Positions 46,427 to 61,180 of a DNA stretch of 64,000 nucleotides are shown here, one piece after another. Below the pieces are notes generated by a model. The model was not told the origin of the DNA and did not search any database. It worked only from the letters and a program-made list of their open reading frames with translations. The position numbers and the translations under genes were made by a program. The number at the start of each line of letters is the position of its first letter. Positions within the stretch are counted from its first letter, which is position 1. The stretch lies in the NCBI GenBank assembly GCA_051294375.1, contig CM119269.1:11328883-11392882 (forward strand), given 5' to 3'. The stretch comes from Paraspadella gotoi (Eukaryota > Chaetognatha).

Positions 46427-46757
46427 TCTCTCTCTCACTCTCTCTCTCTCTCTTACTTTATTCTTCTGAGTAGTGGATCTCGTTATAAGTATTCAGTCGG
46501 TTGAGATTCGTATCGCGTTTTCATCATCGGTGCAACAATTTCCGTCGCTAAGGAATCAGAGATGGCACGGCGGCGTCGGAAATGGGCGTGGCATCATTGA
46601 AGTCGGTTGGGTTTACAACGCGTCGCTTCGTAGAAACGCCGATAAAGTTCAGGATTCTAGGTAATCGTTTCGACTGAAATATTTTTTTACAAAATAGGAG
46701 AAATTAATCAATATCTTGCAAGAGTTAATTGAATATCAAAAAATTAGGAGAGAAAGA

Positions 46758-46884
<127 letters not shown>

Positions 46885-46984
46885 TATGTTCCTGACGTTT
46901 TTGAAACTCGTTACAAAATCCTCCTCCTCTCGGCCTCGACACCTATGATCGCCAACGAACGGGCTTTTAACAGCCTCCCGAGAG

Positions 46985-47565
46985 AGAACATCTTTTCCAC
47001 CTATGAAAAGTTAACATTGCTTGCATAATCATCTAATGAAAACGTTATCTTAAGCTCAAAAAAGTGAACAATGCTTGCACCCTTATCTCGTTAAAACATT
47101 TTCTTTAACTCAAAAAAAGTGAATAATGCTTGCATCCTCATCTCTTGAAAATTTTTTTTTCCGGCTCAGAACAAGTGTTTATCCTGCACCAAAGTCAATA
47201 AAGAACGTTTTACTACTCTCAAAATATGAACAATGTTCGCGGCCTCATTCGAGAAAGAAAATGTTTGTCACCTCTCAAGAGGTGAACATTGCTTTTATTT
47301 ATTACAGAGTGTTTTGAACCAATAAATAGTAAAAAATGCTTTTATTCTTAACGATAAGACCTTTTTTTCCCTCAAAAAGTGTACATTGCTATCCTACTTA
47401 ATTAAGAAAGATCAAGTTTCTTTACTTCCAGAAAGTATTATGTCTTGCATTCTCATTGAGAGGAATATTTTCGAAATATATATTCTGACAACATTTATTT
47501 TTTCCCTAGAAAAATGTAAAATTTCCTTGAATCTTTTAATATCTTTCATTACCATCTTGGAAAAT
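46985..47565. repeat. Degenerate tandem repeat, about 60-70-bp unit
   Basis: The unit contains 'actcaaaaaagtgaacaatgcttgca(t)cctcatctcgttaaaaca', repeated at least six times with growing divergence. Traces may extend to 48,360. From 47,570 to 48,480 the sequence is otherwise AT-rich with (AT)n patches and no gene. Confidence 0.7.
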
Positions 47566-50381
47566 GAATAAGTCGCCAATATTTTTTTACTTTCAGTAAC
47601 TGTTACACTTTTTTATTTAAAGTTAGAAAAAAAGATTTATAATGTATATAATATATTCATATATACAATAAGAAAATAAATATATATAAAAACTAGTTTT
47701 TTCTGATTCAAATGAGTCTATTTTGAGCGTAATATGAAAGAGAGAGGAATAAAAGAAGGTATATGAAAACATTCTGCTTTAATATAATTTTTTTAAATTT
47801 TAAAATTTGTTTTCTCTATATATAAGTAAATGTTTAATTGTTTATTGATATAGCAATGCTTAATACTAGATTCAAATGATGTATAGATTGAAACCCCCAG
47901 AGGTTATATCAAGTATAAGTATATTAATATATTAAAAAATATTATCATAAGATGATAAATGATTGTTTTTAAAATATTGTCATAACAAATTAGGCCAGAT
48001 TTTTCTTTACATTCTTCTTTTCATTTCAATCTCACACCTATATTTATAATCAAAAGTCATCAAAAAATAGCTCATTCGAATCACAAAAAGTAAATTTTGT
48101 TGGATCAAAGGGGTCAAAAGTTAGTCCAAAATTTTGGCGACTTATTCAGGAGAAAATATCTTTTTACGTCGAAAACTGAAAGCATATTTCCTAATCTCCC
48201 ACAATAGAACAACTTTAAAAAGATAATATTTGGCTATTCAAAAGAGAATCTATTTTCCACTCTCGTTCGCAAGAGAATTTTTTTCCCACTAACGCTAAGT
48301 GACAAATATTTATTTACTCTTCATTAAAAAGAGCCGATTCGCTCTCTCGTTTGAGGGAATTTTCTTTTACTTGGTTGTCACAATCAACTGTTTTAAAATA
48401 TTTAATCTTCTTTTTATCCGTGTTTTAAAGTTTAGTCTAACCTAGTAAAACAAGCAATTTTTGAAATTTTCTTTGACAGCAACAGCGAGACTGGAGCCCC
48501 GGTGCCGTTTTCCAAAAAGAACTGACTCACTGCAGCCGATTTGTGGAAGAAGAACTCAATTGATCTCGAAGTCTCTACTTGGCTTCATCTCACTGAGAGA
48601 ATCCAAATTCATTTCTTTGATTTTTCTTTCAAGGGAGTTTAAACTTTACTTTACAATCATAAGTATCTTTCAATTCCTTCCGCCAAGTTTCAATATCAAC
48701 TTGATTAAAAAATATGATTGCCATATTTTGCAACCCATGTTTGAACTATTTAGGTGTGAACGTAAAAATCGCCGATCGTGTATAACTGAATCACGAGTGG
48801 ACATATTATTTGGAAGAAAAAGTAAGCGAAATCTAATACCAGGTTGAAGTTTAATGAATTAAAGTTGACCAGATAAGAGGAGAAAGAGAGAGAGAGAGAG
48901 AGAGAGAGAATCTTCTGGTCTCTTCTCCACCGTTACTTCTGATCGTCAAACTTCGATCCGGATACCGGATGTAACAAAATCGTCCTTTTCTCAGAATTTC
49001 CTTCTTTTGTCGAGTTCTTCCATTTTTTTTTTTGAAAATCCCGAGTGGCTTAAAGATTGACTAATCAACGTCGGAAGAGACAGACGGATCGGAGCTGAGG
49101 GTCGAGAGAATTGAAAGCCGCACATCCACAAAGGGAAAAAAGAAGGGCTCTTTACATTTTTTGGTTTTCAACTCAGAAATTCAGATTACAGATTGGTCTT
49201 TGTATCAACAGATTCATCTAGTATTATTGTTGAAAAGATTTAATATGATATGGTGATGCGTTTCTGATTGTTCCTTTCCATTATACATTAAGCTCGCTTC
49301 CATTTTTTTCTCCTTTTCTGTAATCCCCCCCCTTTTTTTCCCTTTCTTTTTCGTATCACATGTATTTCTTTTCAATTTTTCTTTTTTTTTCTTTCCATTC
49401 ATTCATTTCCGTCTCGTGCTTTTCTGTTCCCTTTTCATGGTGGTCGTCTTAGTTTTTAATATATTAAAAATTTCTTTGTTAACTGGAAAAGAGGAGCTTA
49501 TTAATATTATTAATTATTATTAATATTATTTCCTAGGACAAATTTAACTTACAACTTTAAATATTAAAACCAAATTTTAAAAAATCTAGTTTTTTCCAGT
49601 CAATTATTCGACGTCGTTTTTTGGGTGGGCACGGATGGTCATTGCTCACTGCTAAGCGCTCTCTGGTCAGTGGCTGAGAGGCTCAGGTCATCCTGCGGTT
49701 ATTTTGAAAAAAGAACAGAGGTCGAGGTCGGCAGCTTCATCCTCCTCTTTTCTGCAGGGACATTCTATTCTTTTCCTCTTGATTATGTTTATTTTTGTTT
49801 TCTTTATCCAGTATTAGCCCATTCTTCCTTCACTGTGCGGAATCTTATTTTAGATTTTTTTCTATTTTAATTTTTCTCACCAAGTTTCCACGCCCACTTC
49901 ACTTCACGCTCATTCCCGTTCAATATTCATTCTTCTTTCCTCTTTACTATTTTTTTCCCGTTTGAACCCATAACCACTTTTCACTCTTCCCTTTTTCCCA
50001 TTCCCCGGCTCCATTTCCTATCCATTTTGCCTTTTTTTTTTTCTAAATCCTACTGGTGGCGCCACGAAGGTTATTCAGCGGCGAAGGAGGAGCGAAAGAA
50101 GACGGGGTCGGAGAAGAACGTGACTAAAAGGCGGTCGACGAGGTCGTCGTCGTTGTCGTCGTCGCTGTCGTTCTTAGCGTAGTTATTGTTGTCGTTGTCG
50201 GCGTTGTCAGCATCGTTGTTAATTCTCTCATTCGTACAAACGGCATAATTGAAATCATTCCTCGCTTTTGACGCAAAAAAGGATCAGATAATTTGTATCA
50301 AAAAAGTTCTCTGATCCTACGAACGATTTTTGAGTTTTATTTGGGTGAGAAACTGCTCGTGAATTTTTTTCATTCGTATCA

Positions 50382-50498
<117 letters not shown>

Positions 50499-51014
50499 TT
50501 TATAATATTCTCTTACGCACACACAGGATTCGTCTAGTAGTATAGTGTAACAAGTAATCCTGCCATTTTCATATCCCAGACACACGTATACTCACACCAT
50601 AGCTAACTTACCTTTTCCGTCATTTAGTTCTAATCCAGAAAAAAATAATTTATCCAAAAAGGCAAAAATTGTTTAGATAATGCTGCAAAAAATAAAATAA
50701 ATTCGCTGTTTTGGTCTCAAATTGCTTCTCTGAGAAATAGCGACAATCTTTTTTTCCAAAAACACGCGTCGCTGGTTTTGTTGTTGTTGTCGTCGTTGTC
50801 GTCGATGTCGTCGTTCGGTTTTGTTGTGAAGATTTTTTTTTCTCTTGGAAGCGTCATTAAACGTTTCCGAGTTTCGTTCGTCGCGGTCTCTCTCCCCGGA
50901 GGAAGTTTGGATGGAGTCTGAGCGGATGTTGATATTCGAAGGAACAAATTAGGTCTCACCTTGACTAATGAAAGCGCGGGAATTATCAATAGCAAGGAAG
51001 AAAAAACTTAACTA

Positions 51015-51153
<139 letters not shown>

Positions 51154-51279
51154 TTAATTTCTTTTTGCGATGCAGTGACTCAAAAAAATTATCCATATGT
51201 CGAATTACACGCCGGTGGCTTGCATTTTACAAAAATTTTATATGAAATTGGTACAACCAATATATATTATAATTGGTTT

Positions 51280-51356
51280 CAGAGAGGGAGAGAAAGAGGG
51301 AGAGAAAGAGAAAAAAAAGAGCGAGGAGATAGAGAGGGAGAAAAAAAAGAAAGAAG

Positions 51357-51403
<47 letters not shown>

Positions 51404-51690
51404 AGAGAGAGAGAAGAAGAGAGAAGAAGAGAGAGAGAGAAGAGACAGAGAGAGAGAGAGACAGAAAGAAGAGAGAGACAAGAACTGCGAATGGAGATGA
51501 AAAGAAAAATGGAGGGAAAAGAAGGCCGTCGGCCTAGGAGGAAGAGGAGGAGGAAGAGGAGGATAAAGGAGGAGGAGAGGAAGTTTGGATGAAGAATGAT
51601 AATATGGAGAGAAGACGAGCAGGTCGAGGTTGATGAGGAGGAGGAGTGGGAGGAGGAGGAGGAGGAGGAGGAGTGAAAGGAGGGAAGGAG
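51280..51690. repeat. Purine-rich tract: GA, GAAA, GGA units
   Basis: (GAAA)n at 51,350-51,380, (GA)n at 51,380-51,470 and (GGA)n at 51,535-51,670. The long minus-strand Ser-Leu/Phe frame is an artefact. Confidence 0.92.
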
Positions 51691-52048
51691 AAATCGTAGG
51701 CTTTGTAGTTGAGGATGGCAAAGAATAAATAGGAGAATAAGAAATCATTAAAAAAAGATTAATGAAAAAAATGAAGAGAAAAAAATGAAGAAGGAAATAA
51801 AAATAATTTCGGAAAGTGACGAAAGAAGTAGATCTAGTTTCAAAAGAAAGGAGGTTGGAAAAAAAGAAAAGGAAACGTAAACGGCGAAGTACCATGATGG
51901 AAAAAAAAATTGTCGCGGTTTGGAAAATTCAGTTAATTTCATTGTCAAATCTATTTTTTGGCCATTAAATAGGTTTTAATATGTAATATGATCTCCCTTA
52001 ATATAAATGAAAAGTAGATATGAAAAAGATAAAAAAGAAGGAAGCATT

Positions 52049-52198
52049 TTTATCGAGCCATGACCGGCGAAGCCGGTTCAGGCAGAGAGAGAGAGAGCCG
52101 GTACTCGTTTACTTGTTTACTCGTCGCCTTGTGACGGTGGGTGAAAAAAAAAGTGAATAAATTTTTTTTTTGTAAAAAAAAAAAGAGAGAGAGAGAGT

Positions 52199-52238
<40 letters not shown>

Positions 52239-53740
52239 AAGTTTTCCCGCCAACGATACGCAATATTAGGTCATCCCTAACCTTGGTTTTTTATCATACC
52301 GGCGATGACTCTTTCGTCAAAAGTTGATTATTTTTATGAGCGACAACGATGACGTAATTTCACGAGTAAACGCATCTAAAACACGCGGTCTATCTTAGCG
52401 CTCATGTCTCCTCGCATTGTTCTTAACTCTCTTGCTTGCCTTCTGAACGTGCCATCAAGATACTCCAGGGTTTCAATGTTATACGAAACTTCTTCATAAT
52501 TTCTCTTAAAAAAATCACTGACAAATTTCTTCATAGACTGTATAATCTTAAGGGATTTTGTTACTTTTGTATGTATATGTATAGCGGAGAAGAATAAATA
52601 GGCAGTTATAATAATATTAGGTTTCACGCAAGAGATTGGCATAAAACGTAATACAGAGCTTTTTTTAAAAGAACGCATACATAGTGCCTGTCTATTAATG
52701 CGATGGTAGCATGCCAGGTTCAGAGCTAGAGGCAGGCGGTGCCCGAGACACGCGCGTGCTCGCACCAGGGTGCTGAGCAGAGGCGGTGCACGCCACGTGT
52801 GAGAGCACGGAGAGCGTGACTAGCTCGTAGTTGTTTAGTGATTCAGAAACAGGAGCATGAAAGAATAGATAACTGATATATACCATGGGTAGACAAGACA
52901 TGGCAGAGAAGTGCACAAAGAAAGGCAAAGAGTATGTCTACGCAAATGTTGTAACAGATCTGCGAATTTGAGGCTTCCTAATCTTTTCTCACATGGCAGC
53001 AAGTCCTTGTAATGCTAAGTACTTGTAAGTATTTGATCGTAGATTTGCGGATTGGAAAATAAGTATATAAGCTGCTCATTTACATACTATGCTTCGGTTT
53101 ATATGTGACGCGTTACGCCATTTTTATTATATGATTTAATAAGAGATTTCTTTTGAGATATTTACATCTCTCAATATTATCACTACCTCTGCAATAATGT
53201 AATCTTAGAGACTTAAAACAAATTTCTATCATAAATTTTACTATTTGGATATTATAATGGATGTACTATAGTGGACACAGCTCATTGGTGATCCATATTG
53301 CATGTAAATCAATGAACGCTGTGAGAAATATCAACAGAAAGTAGACTTAAATCCAAATTGATTAATAGACAGAAAATATAATTTCAAAAGCTATAGTCAC
53401 GTTGAGAAAGCCGCATATCTAATTTCTAAGAGCTTATGTTTGATGAGTGATCTCACTTGATCAGTGTAAAACTTTTGTACATCGATAACACTTCATAGAG
53501 ATATTTTAATTTCAAGAGATACAAGTAGTAAGTTCACAAGCCAACAAGAGTACTATATTCAGAAGTGTTAGTATCAGTATCTTGGTTGAGAGAGAAGAAC
53601 ATTGGCTGACGTGACGACCGACAAGACGAGCGACGTGAGACGACGACGTCTACATCATTGAAGAAGCTATACGCACTATAAACATTATCACGGAGCCGAG
53701 ACCGGCTCATTCGCCAGTCACTAGAGGCTCGATATATATT
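52049..53740 (+). mobile_element. Family A element, noisy copy with hairpins at both ends
   Basis: The first hairpin is at 52,049-52,083 (ATCGAGCC..CCGGCGAAGCCGG) and the last at 53,695-53,735. To about 52,265 it matches 61,990-62,190 closely. From there to 53,740 it matches 62,190-63,200 only roughly, with frequent short indels: compare 'gatattataatggatgtac' at 53,250 and 'ctcgtagttgtttagtgattcagaaacagg' at 52,825 with the 62-63-kb copy. The 130-aa minus-strand frame at 52,376-52,765 is therefore not a gene. Confidence 0.7.
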
Positions 53741-56700
53741 GCTTCTTCTTTTGTGATGCGTTGTTAGCATTCATCTGTAGGTTGACTTCTCTCATTTCAC
53801 GATGATTAAGCGTCAGATCATAATTGAGCACTATCGGAATTACTGCATATTTCAACAGTGGGCCAAAAATAGATGTTGACAATCGAGAATTACACTGATA
53901 TTTTCATAATCCGTAAAGATCTCAATCACCTTTGTATTGTTTTTTCACATCATGCGACCGTCACTTGGCGCGACGAGTCAGAGCCGACTGTAAACGATGT
54001 TAACGCGTTCCTTTTCTTTTTGTTTCAACTCTCCTTCTCTCATCTTTGAAACTAGCATCTACTCTCTCTTCGTCTATCTTTCCGAATATTTTTTTCTCAA
54101 TTCACAATTTATAATCAATCATTCATTTTTTTCAGATCTACTTATTCTTTTCTTACAATTCTCTTATTCTGAGTTGTGATTCTTTGCCATCGCTCAATGA
54201 GTAACACCAAAAGAGTCAAAACGCGTATTATCTCCTTCCCTCGCCTTTCACTCCTGCCGCTCGCTCCTCGTCTCTCAGCTTCTCTTCTCAATCTCTCTCT
54301 CTCTCTCTCTATATGATTCTCTCTCGAGTACTCGTTCGTCTTCTCCCTCCATATTGATTCAGCTGATTCTTCAGTCCCAAACTTGTTCTCCTTCCTCTGA
54401 ACTATATAAATGATCTTACTCTCATTCTCTTTCCTCCTCCTCTTACCACACTAAGGACCTCCGTACTGGCCTATCATCTGTTCCATCTTCAATTTTTTTT
54501 TTCTCCTAATTCATGCATGAAATACACAAATTGCAGTTCTTGTCCACTCCTCTACGTTCGAGCAAGTCTACTCGTGCGTACTCTTCACTGTCTCTAGCAA
54601 TCATCTCATGCTCTCGTACTAAACTCTACATCTCTCTATCTCATACTCGTCATGCGCTAACTCATCGTCTCTACAATTGTCACTTATCTAGTTCTTGTCT
54701 AATAATTCTGTTCGGCACTTCTTGCCGCGGTATTCTTTACTATTTAACTTCGCACTACTTCTATAATCTTCTCTCGCTAAGAATATTAATATTATATCTC
54801 TTTCTCGTTTATCCTAACTTGTCTCATCACTCTTCGGTCTGACCCCCAGAGTTCATGAGCACTCATACTTATTTGGGGTTGCTACACAATTTACAATATA
54901 CAAAATATAAATATTAGGTAAAATGCAAGCCACCGGCGTGTAATTCGACATATGGATGAAATTGTTGAGAATTGTTGAGAGGAGCTAGAGCTATCGCTAA
55001 CAGAAATGAAAACATTATTAATATAGCTCTCTGCCTCTCATCTCGTCTCATACTCATCTCTTCTGCTTCCATCAAATCTCTCAAATCTTCGTCTTTACTC
55101 ATCTCTTCTTTTACTGCTGTATTAACTATTCTTCTTCTACTCATGCACTCGTACTAGTTATAGTTTTCCTCTTTTCCTATATAAATTAGAGATAAATTTC
55201 CCAGCGCTTTGCATAGTCATAGGGTGAGTACCTAAACTATGTCTTATAATCAGATTATATCAACATGTCTTCGTACATCAGAAAACTATCGATCCACACA
55301 AAATCATTCCATACACTCTGGGTGAAGAGACCCTCGCGACGACATCGGTATAATCTTGAAACGTATATTAATGAAGCTTCAAAGAGAAGAACAAAAATCT
55401 TCACAAAAAATAAACCGAACGAACTGACATCAGATCAGACAAGATCGACTAACATCAACATATAACCATGTATCGACGAGTATGTATGTTGGACATAAAA
55501 AGATTTGTCGTCTGAATAATTTCCTACACAAGAAAGAGCATTAAGTAACCAAAACGCTGAATATAGATTATTGGAGTAATTTTGACGAGGTATTAATCGT
55601 ACGACTTAACATCTAGTTTATACGTCGAATAATCTGTAGTGTCCATGCTTGCGATAAAAAGCTAGTTTTGTTGCTGGAGTTGAGAACAAGAGTTTAATGA
55701 CGGAAAGAGTGCTAAAAGCTATCGAGCTGCACTTGAGTGTGAGTATATTCTTCGTGTGTCTGGTGATCACTACTCTCTCTATAAAACATGGCAGCATTAC
55801 TTTGTTTATCATTTCTTTATCATATTTCTTACTCTAGCATTAATGTCTGCGCTTTTCGAATTTATCTTCGTAAATAGCTGAAACGTAAGAGCCAGATTTA
55901 CCAAATTATTATACAAGGCAGAAGAGATGAGAGAGTAGTCGTAGAGATGAGTATGAATTGTTAGTGTTGCATGAAGAAATGTACTCTGAGTAGTTCTAGA
56001 GTATGAGAGTAGAGAGAGAGAGAGAACGAGAAGAGATGTAGAGAGAGAGAGAGACGAATACTGAATAACCGAATTGAAAAAATTCGAGCAGTTTCCCTCA
56101 CCCAAAATAAAGACTCCACATCAATACTCGCTTCTCTGTCTACTGCGATCAGAGAACTTCTCTTTCGTATACTCCAAATCTTCGAGCTGATCTCATTCTA
56201 TATTGCGCAGAGCACGCGATGTGAAGTTTGATTTCTATTTATCGCGACTGCAAGTTTGGATATCGTATCGCAGAGAATTAATCAAAGAATGAGATAGCTT
56301 CAGACCGCATCACAGCTCGACAAATGCGAACAATCATATAACATCATGACTATAGAAACGACAGTCGAACAGATGACAACTCGTAACGACTCACCACCAT
56401 CAAGTCGAACCGCTTTTAGATACAGTATATCTTCTCCGACCCGTCATTCTTGCGAGCTCATCATCATTGCCGCTAGAGTACTATCTACATTCCGTGCGCC
56501 AGCCAGTAGGATTTTAGTTAATATAAGAAATTAAGGCTAAATGTATGATCAGGACAGAGCTAGGTACAAGAATGTGTGAATAATGAGGAAGATGTGAAAG
56601 TGGTCTTAATGGTGTGAGAGAGCGGAAAATACAATAGTAAAAGATTGGAAAGAAAGATATGAATAGTTGATTATACTCGGAATGAGCAGTGAACGCGCGA

Positions 56701-58467
56701 TGGAATAATTCTTGGTGATAACAATAACTTAAAAGAGAAAGCAAAGGAACTTCCTCAAGAGAGAGAATCCTCTGCATCAGTGAACCGGAAGAATGTGGCT
56801 TTAATAGACTGGGATAAAGTAATATACAAGAGACATAAACACTAAATTCAATTCTGAGGTAAATACGCCACTATGTGAGACTGCTCTCCGCTGAGCAGAA
56901 TTATGAGGATTGATGTAATGCTTGCTGCCCTCAGACCATCTTGATTCTTATATTTTCAATAACTAAAGCCTCAGCATGTGATGACATATAATAGCTCCTC
57001 ACAAGAGGCCCCACACTGAACCAGTTATATTGAGCGACTATATGAACTAAGGAGCATGAACACCAATTTCCGTGACATTCCTATATAACAACGATTCGTC
57101 CGATATAATTGACATGTGATAAAATAACACACATAGATATTATTTGAAAACTTTGGTGTATAAGTATTATCACAGTTGTACAGTTTAGACTAATTAAGGT
57201 CTCTAGGAATAATTAATTAATATACATTATGGTAATGAATTAAATAAGCCTTCGCATCTTATTCCAGTATACCATCAAAGGTAATTGTGAGATGAGTATT
57301 GAAAAAGCTTTATGAAGCACGAAAGCAGACCAATAAATGGAACATAAAAGGCACGATGAAAGTGTAAAAGTAGAAATGAAATGAAAGAAAAGAAAATTGA
57401 TTTAAAGACAATTATATGAGATGAAAATAAGCATCTGCATAAAAGAAGTACGAGAGAAATGAGGGTGGGGATTACAGAGAAAGGAGAAAAAAATATGGAA
57501 AGCGAGTAGCGCTAATGTGATAATGATGGAAAGGACCAGAGTAAAACGCATCACCATAGTCAGGATTGAAATCTTTTACAACAATAAATAAACTAGATGA
57601 GGATCTGTATGAGTAACAAGAGACCAAATCTGTGGAGATACGAATTTCTGAGGTTGAAAACCAAAAAATGTAAAGAGCCCTTTCTGTCTTGATTCCCGTT
57701 AGTGGATGTGCGGCTTTCAATTCTCCTCGACCCTCAGCTCCGATCCGTCTGTCCTCTTCCGCGCGAACTTATATAGGAGAATATAAGTCAAGGTCTTTAA
57801 TGCTTCCTAGCTCGAAGGATTTTCGAAAAGAAGGAAAGAAAGAATCTCGATCAGAGAGAAGGATATGGAAGAGAAATACATGAAGAATAAGGAACGATTA
57901 TAGAGAGTATACGTCGGTATCCGGATCGAAGTATAATTATGGACGTAGGTCGAGAAGTACGGTGAAAGAGAAGAGACGCGTAAGTAAGATTGCCTCGTCA
58001 TCAATAGCTATGCGAAGTCTCATCATTCAAAGAGGTCGAAATGCGAGTTCATCCGTCAGTTGATGACTGGTCAACTTATAATTATCATGTAAACTATCAA
58101 AGCCGAACGTTGAGTATTATGGATATAAATTTCGCTGTAAGCGTTTTCTAATGTCAAATAAATATGGTCGTAGAAACGTACGTGATTACACAAGTAGTGG
58201 AAGCTAGGAACGACGATTAGAGCTATGATCTGAACGTCTCATCACGTAAAATAAGCGTTTAGGCCAAGACGCGATGAAGAGGTATTGCACACAAAAAGTA
58301 TGGGCAGATAACGAGTAGGTATAATATATATTAATCAACGTTGCACTATTGACATATCCGCTGTCGAGGAACTTGAAAAAGATATATACAGGCTTTATGC
58401 AGTGTACTAAGAAAACATGTTGTCGTTAACTCGCTTGAAGAGAGAAATATTAAAAGATATATATGCA
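53720..58467. repeat. Right arm of the large inverted duplication, low-quality sequence
   Basis: A corrupted reverse complement of 48,500-52,070. Examples: TTTGAAACTAG..ATCTAC at 54,045 and TTCTTTGCCATC at 54,180 mirror the left arm near 51,840 and 51,720; CGTACTAGTTA..GTTTT at 55,150 mirrors 51,010. Errors are mostly insertions, as in raw single-molecule reads. It ends at the N gap. All open frames here should be ignored. Confidence 0.8.
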
Positions 58468-58492
58468 NNNNNNNNNNNNNNNNNNNNNNNNN
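58468..58492. other. Assembly gap, 25 N
   Basis: Exactly 25 N, the same size as the first gap, directly after the noisy inverted arm. The contig resumes with a (GA)n. Confidence 1.
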
Positions 58493-59930
58493 GAGAGAGA
58501 GAGAGAGAGGAAAAGATGGGAAAAAATGTAAGAAAAACCTTAAAAGTCATCTTTCCAATTCTTCTTCAAGGTTTTCGGCTATTTTTGTGATATCGCGAAT
58601 TTTTCTTATTTTTAGACTCAATGACGAATCGAGACGAAGAGGGAGAAGTTTTTCGTCGTTTGCGCAGTCAGTTGGAAGACCCGCCTTTTTAGTCCTTATC
58701 TTTTCAAGACTTTCGAACGGTATTCTCGAGAAATGAAATTCTTAATATGAAGTTGATATATGCGGAAATATAATAATCTTATCAAACTTAAATGGATTTT
58801 ATTTTGTTGAAAAAAAATAAAATAAAAGAGAAATTCGAAAGTTTTATTTTCACAAAAAAAACTACAGACTCTCAGAATGTTTTAAAAACACCTGTTATCA
58901 TCATATGTTTTAAAATTCAGAAATTAAGAAACTTTACGAGAATGAAATGCAATAGAAAATTTAATTCAGACCATCTGTTCTCAATATATATTAGAACATG
59001 GAATATTGGAATATATATGAATCATATGCTCTATATATGGAATTATCAAGCTTTGTAAAAAATACGCTATCGAACGAAACATATCCAGGATTAATACATA
59101 TCATTTACACGATTATAAAATTAAAAGGTGAATCTCGAAGAAATGACTCGATGCCGCCAATAATGTTTCCACTTTGCTTGGCAAAACATTAAATCTCTCC
59201 AACGATTCGCAACAAGTTTTTTAGCCGAAGCCTTTTTTTCGTTTGCGAGAAGAGAGAGAAATTTCCTCTCTTCCCCTTTTCCTTTCCTCTTTCCTGCCTT
59301 GTATTTGATGTTGGTTTCTTTACTCCCTCTTACTCGTTCTGCCTATCTTTCCCTTTATACCTTTCCTTCCTTTTCTTTTTCCTCTTCCTTCGACCTCTTT
59401 TATCTTCTCCTTTACCTTATTACCTTTCTTTCCCATCCTTTCTTTTTATATTTTCTTCCATTTCTTCCATTCATTCTTCCCTTCCTTCCAATAACTTCCT
59501 CCTTTTTCCTCCTACTTCCGTCGACGCAGTTCTTTCTCGTCACTACTTCCGTTTTTTCTGTTCACTCCGTCCGCTGCATTCTCTAAGCATCATTTTTCTC
59601 TCCTTTCATTGACCTTGATGTCTTTTACTATAGATTGGTCAATTGTTTTTCTACAATTACAAATTCCTTGTCAACTTATTCCCCACTGACAGGTCATGTT
59701 CAAGCTTTTTTCTACCATGATGAAAAAAAATTGTCGCGGTTACTTTCCAGCAAATTTTTGGTATTTTAATGTAAGAATCGAAATGTAAAATTTTGATATA
59801 AAAACTTTGGCCTCTTGTGATTATTATGAGCTGTATTTTATTTATGTACAACAAAAAATACAAGAGTTCCATGCAAAAAAGAAAATGAGTTGTCAAAAAA
59901 AATCTTAAAAGCATAAGGATCGAGCCTGCT
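58493..59930. other. Unique AT-rich then pyrimidine-rich DNA, no gene recognised
   Basis: Short (GA)n at the start, AT-rich to 59,200, pyrimidine-rich at 59,250-59,590. No exon with splice signals was identified. It may be intergenic or part of an upstream intron. Confidence 0.5.
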
Positions 59931-59933
59931 TTC

Positions 59934-60150
59934 GATGGTAACCAAATATTTGATGCATGATAACCAAATATTGATGCAATGATAACCAATAATTGATGCG
60001 ATGATAACAAAATAACTTGATGTGATGATAATCAAATGATTGATGCGATTATAATCATTCATTGATGTGATGATAATCATTCATTGATATGATGATAATC
60101 ATTCATTGATGCGATGAATAGTCATTCATTGACGCGATGAATCATTCATC
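59934..60150. repeat. Minisatellite, 21-22-bp unit around TGATGCGATGATAATCA
   Basis: About ten units, better preserved than the 18.66-kb copy. It is followed by the 'cgtaaataaaacaaacaaatgcgtgtatgaatgaa' box and (GA)n at 60,182-60,230. Confidence 0.9.
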
Positions 60151-60179
60151 GTAAATAAAACAAACAAATGCGTGTATGA

Positions 60180-60181
60180 AT

Positions 60182-60229
<48 letters not shown>

Positions 60230-60363
60230 GCTGGTCAGTTTTCACTCTGTTTATATAAAGAATAATCAGAATTTTAGAAAAAAATCCACGAAAATCTCGG
60301 ATGTAAATTTGGGATTTGTATTGAGAAAAAAAGCGCAGAATAAATGGCGGAACAAATAGAAAG

Positions 60364-60396
<33 letters not shown>

Positions 60397-61180
60397 CAGA
60401 AAGATAGAGAGAAGCTGACCGCCGCTGCAGAGCTGAACTCGTTATTCGACGTATCTGAGTAGGGACGAACTCTTTTCCTTTCTAATATTTTTTTTACTTA
60501 TCAAAGAAAATTTTATGTCCTCATCTTTAAAAAGTTGTAATCTTGAATGAATTTTAGATTGTTCTTTTTTTTTTTAAGAAGAAACCAGACCGAGGTCAAA
60601 TTTCATATTTGCATATTTAACTAATTTATAATATTTATCCCAACTCAAATAATTATTATTTTAAAAAAGGAAAAAAATGATTAATATATACACTAAAAAA
60701 AATTAACAAATTTAAAATTGTAAAAATTATTAGAATAACAAAAAAATAATGTTTAATTTGACTATATCTCTCTTCTCAACTCCTATTTTAGATATAATTT
60801 GCCAATAGTGGGCCGACCGGTCCAAAGTTACAGTAATAAACAAAAACAAATTTTTTTAAAAATTATATATGCAATTAAATTAATCCGCGGAATTGCCGGA
60901 CATATAGCAAGCTGATGTACATGTGACATTGCCTGCATTATAAGTTATTTTTCCTTTTTTCTAAAATGAATCCACGAAAATCTCGGATGTAAATTTGGGA
61001 TTTTGTATTGAAAAAAAAATAAATGGCGATAATAAAAGTTTTTAGAAGGAAAAAAATAATAAGAATTTTTCAAAAAACGAACGATCGTACATAGAGAGAG
61101 AGACAGAGAGAGAGACAGAGAGAGAGAAGAGAGAAAGAAGCTGAACAGAGCCGGAACTCGTTTACTCGTTTACTCGCCAC
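60180..61180 (+). mobile_element. Families A and B joined in one copy
   Basis: Family A boxes at 60,280-60,360, CCGCTGCAGAGCTGAACTCGTT, then the 'aaccagaccgaggtc' family B body (60,545-60,860) with GGGCCGACCGGTCC, then TGATGTACATGTGACATTGCCTGCA and family A boxes again (60,965-61,080). This shows that the two families are parts of one composite repeat. Confidence 0.7.

Noticed and set aside
52376-52928. Two minus-strand open frames with non-repetitive composition (130 and 78 aa)
   Set aside because: The region is a noisy copy of the family A element matching 62.3-62.6 kb, where no such frame exists.
53997-57883. Several 60-110-aa open frames
   Set aside because: They lie in the corrupted inverted arm, so reading frames there are unreliable. 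The left-arm counterpart has none of them.
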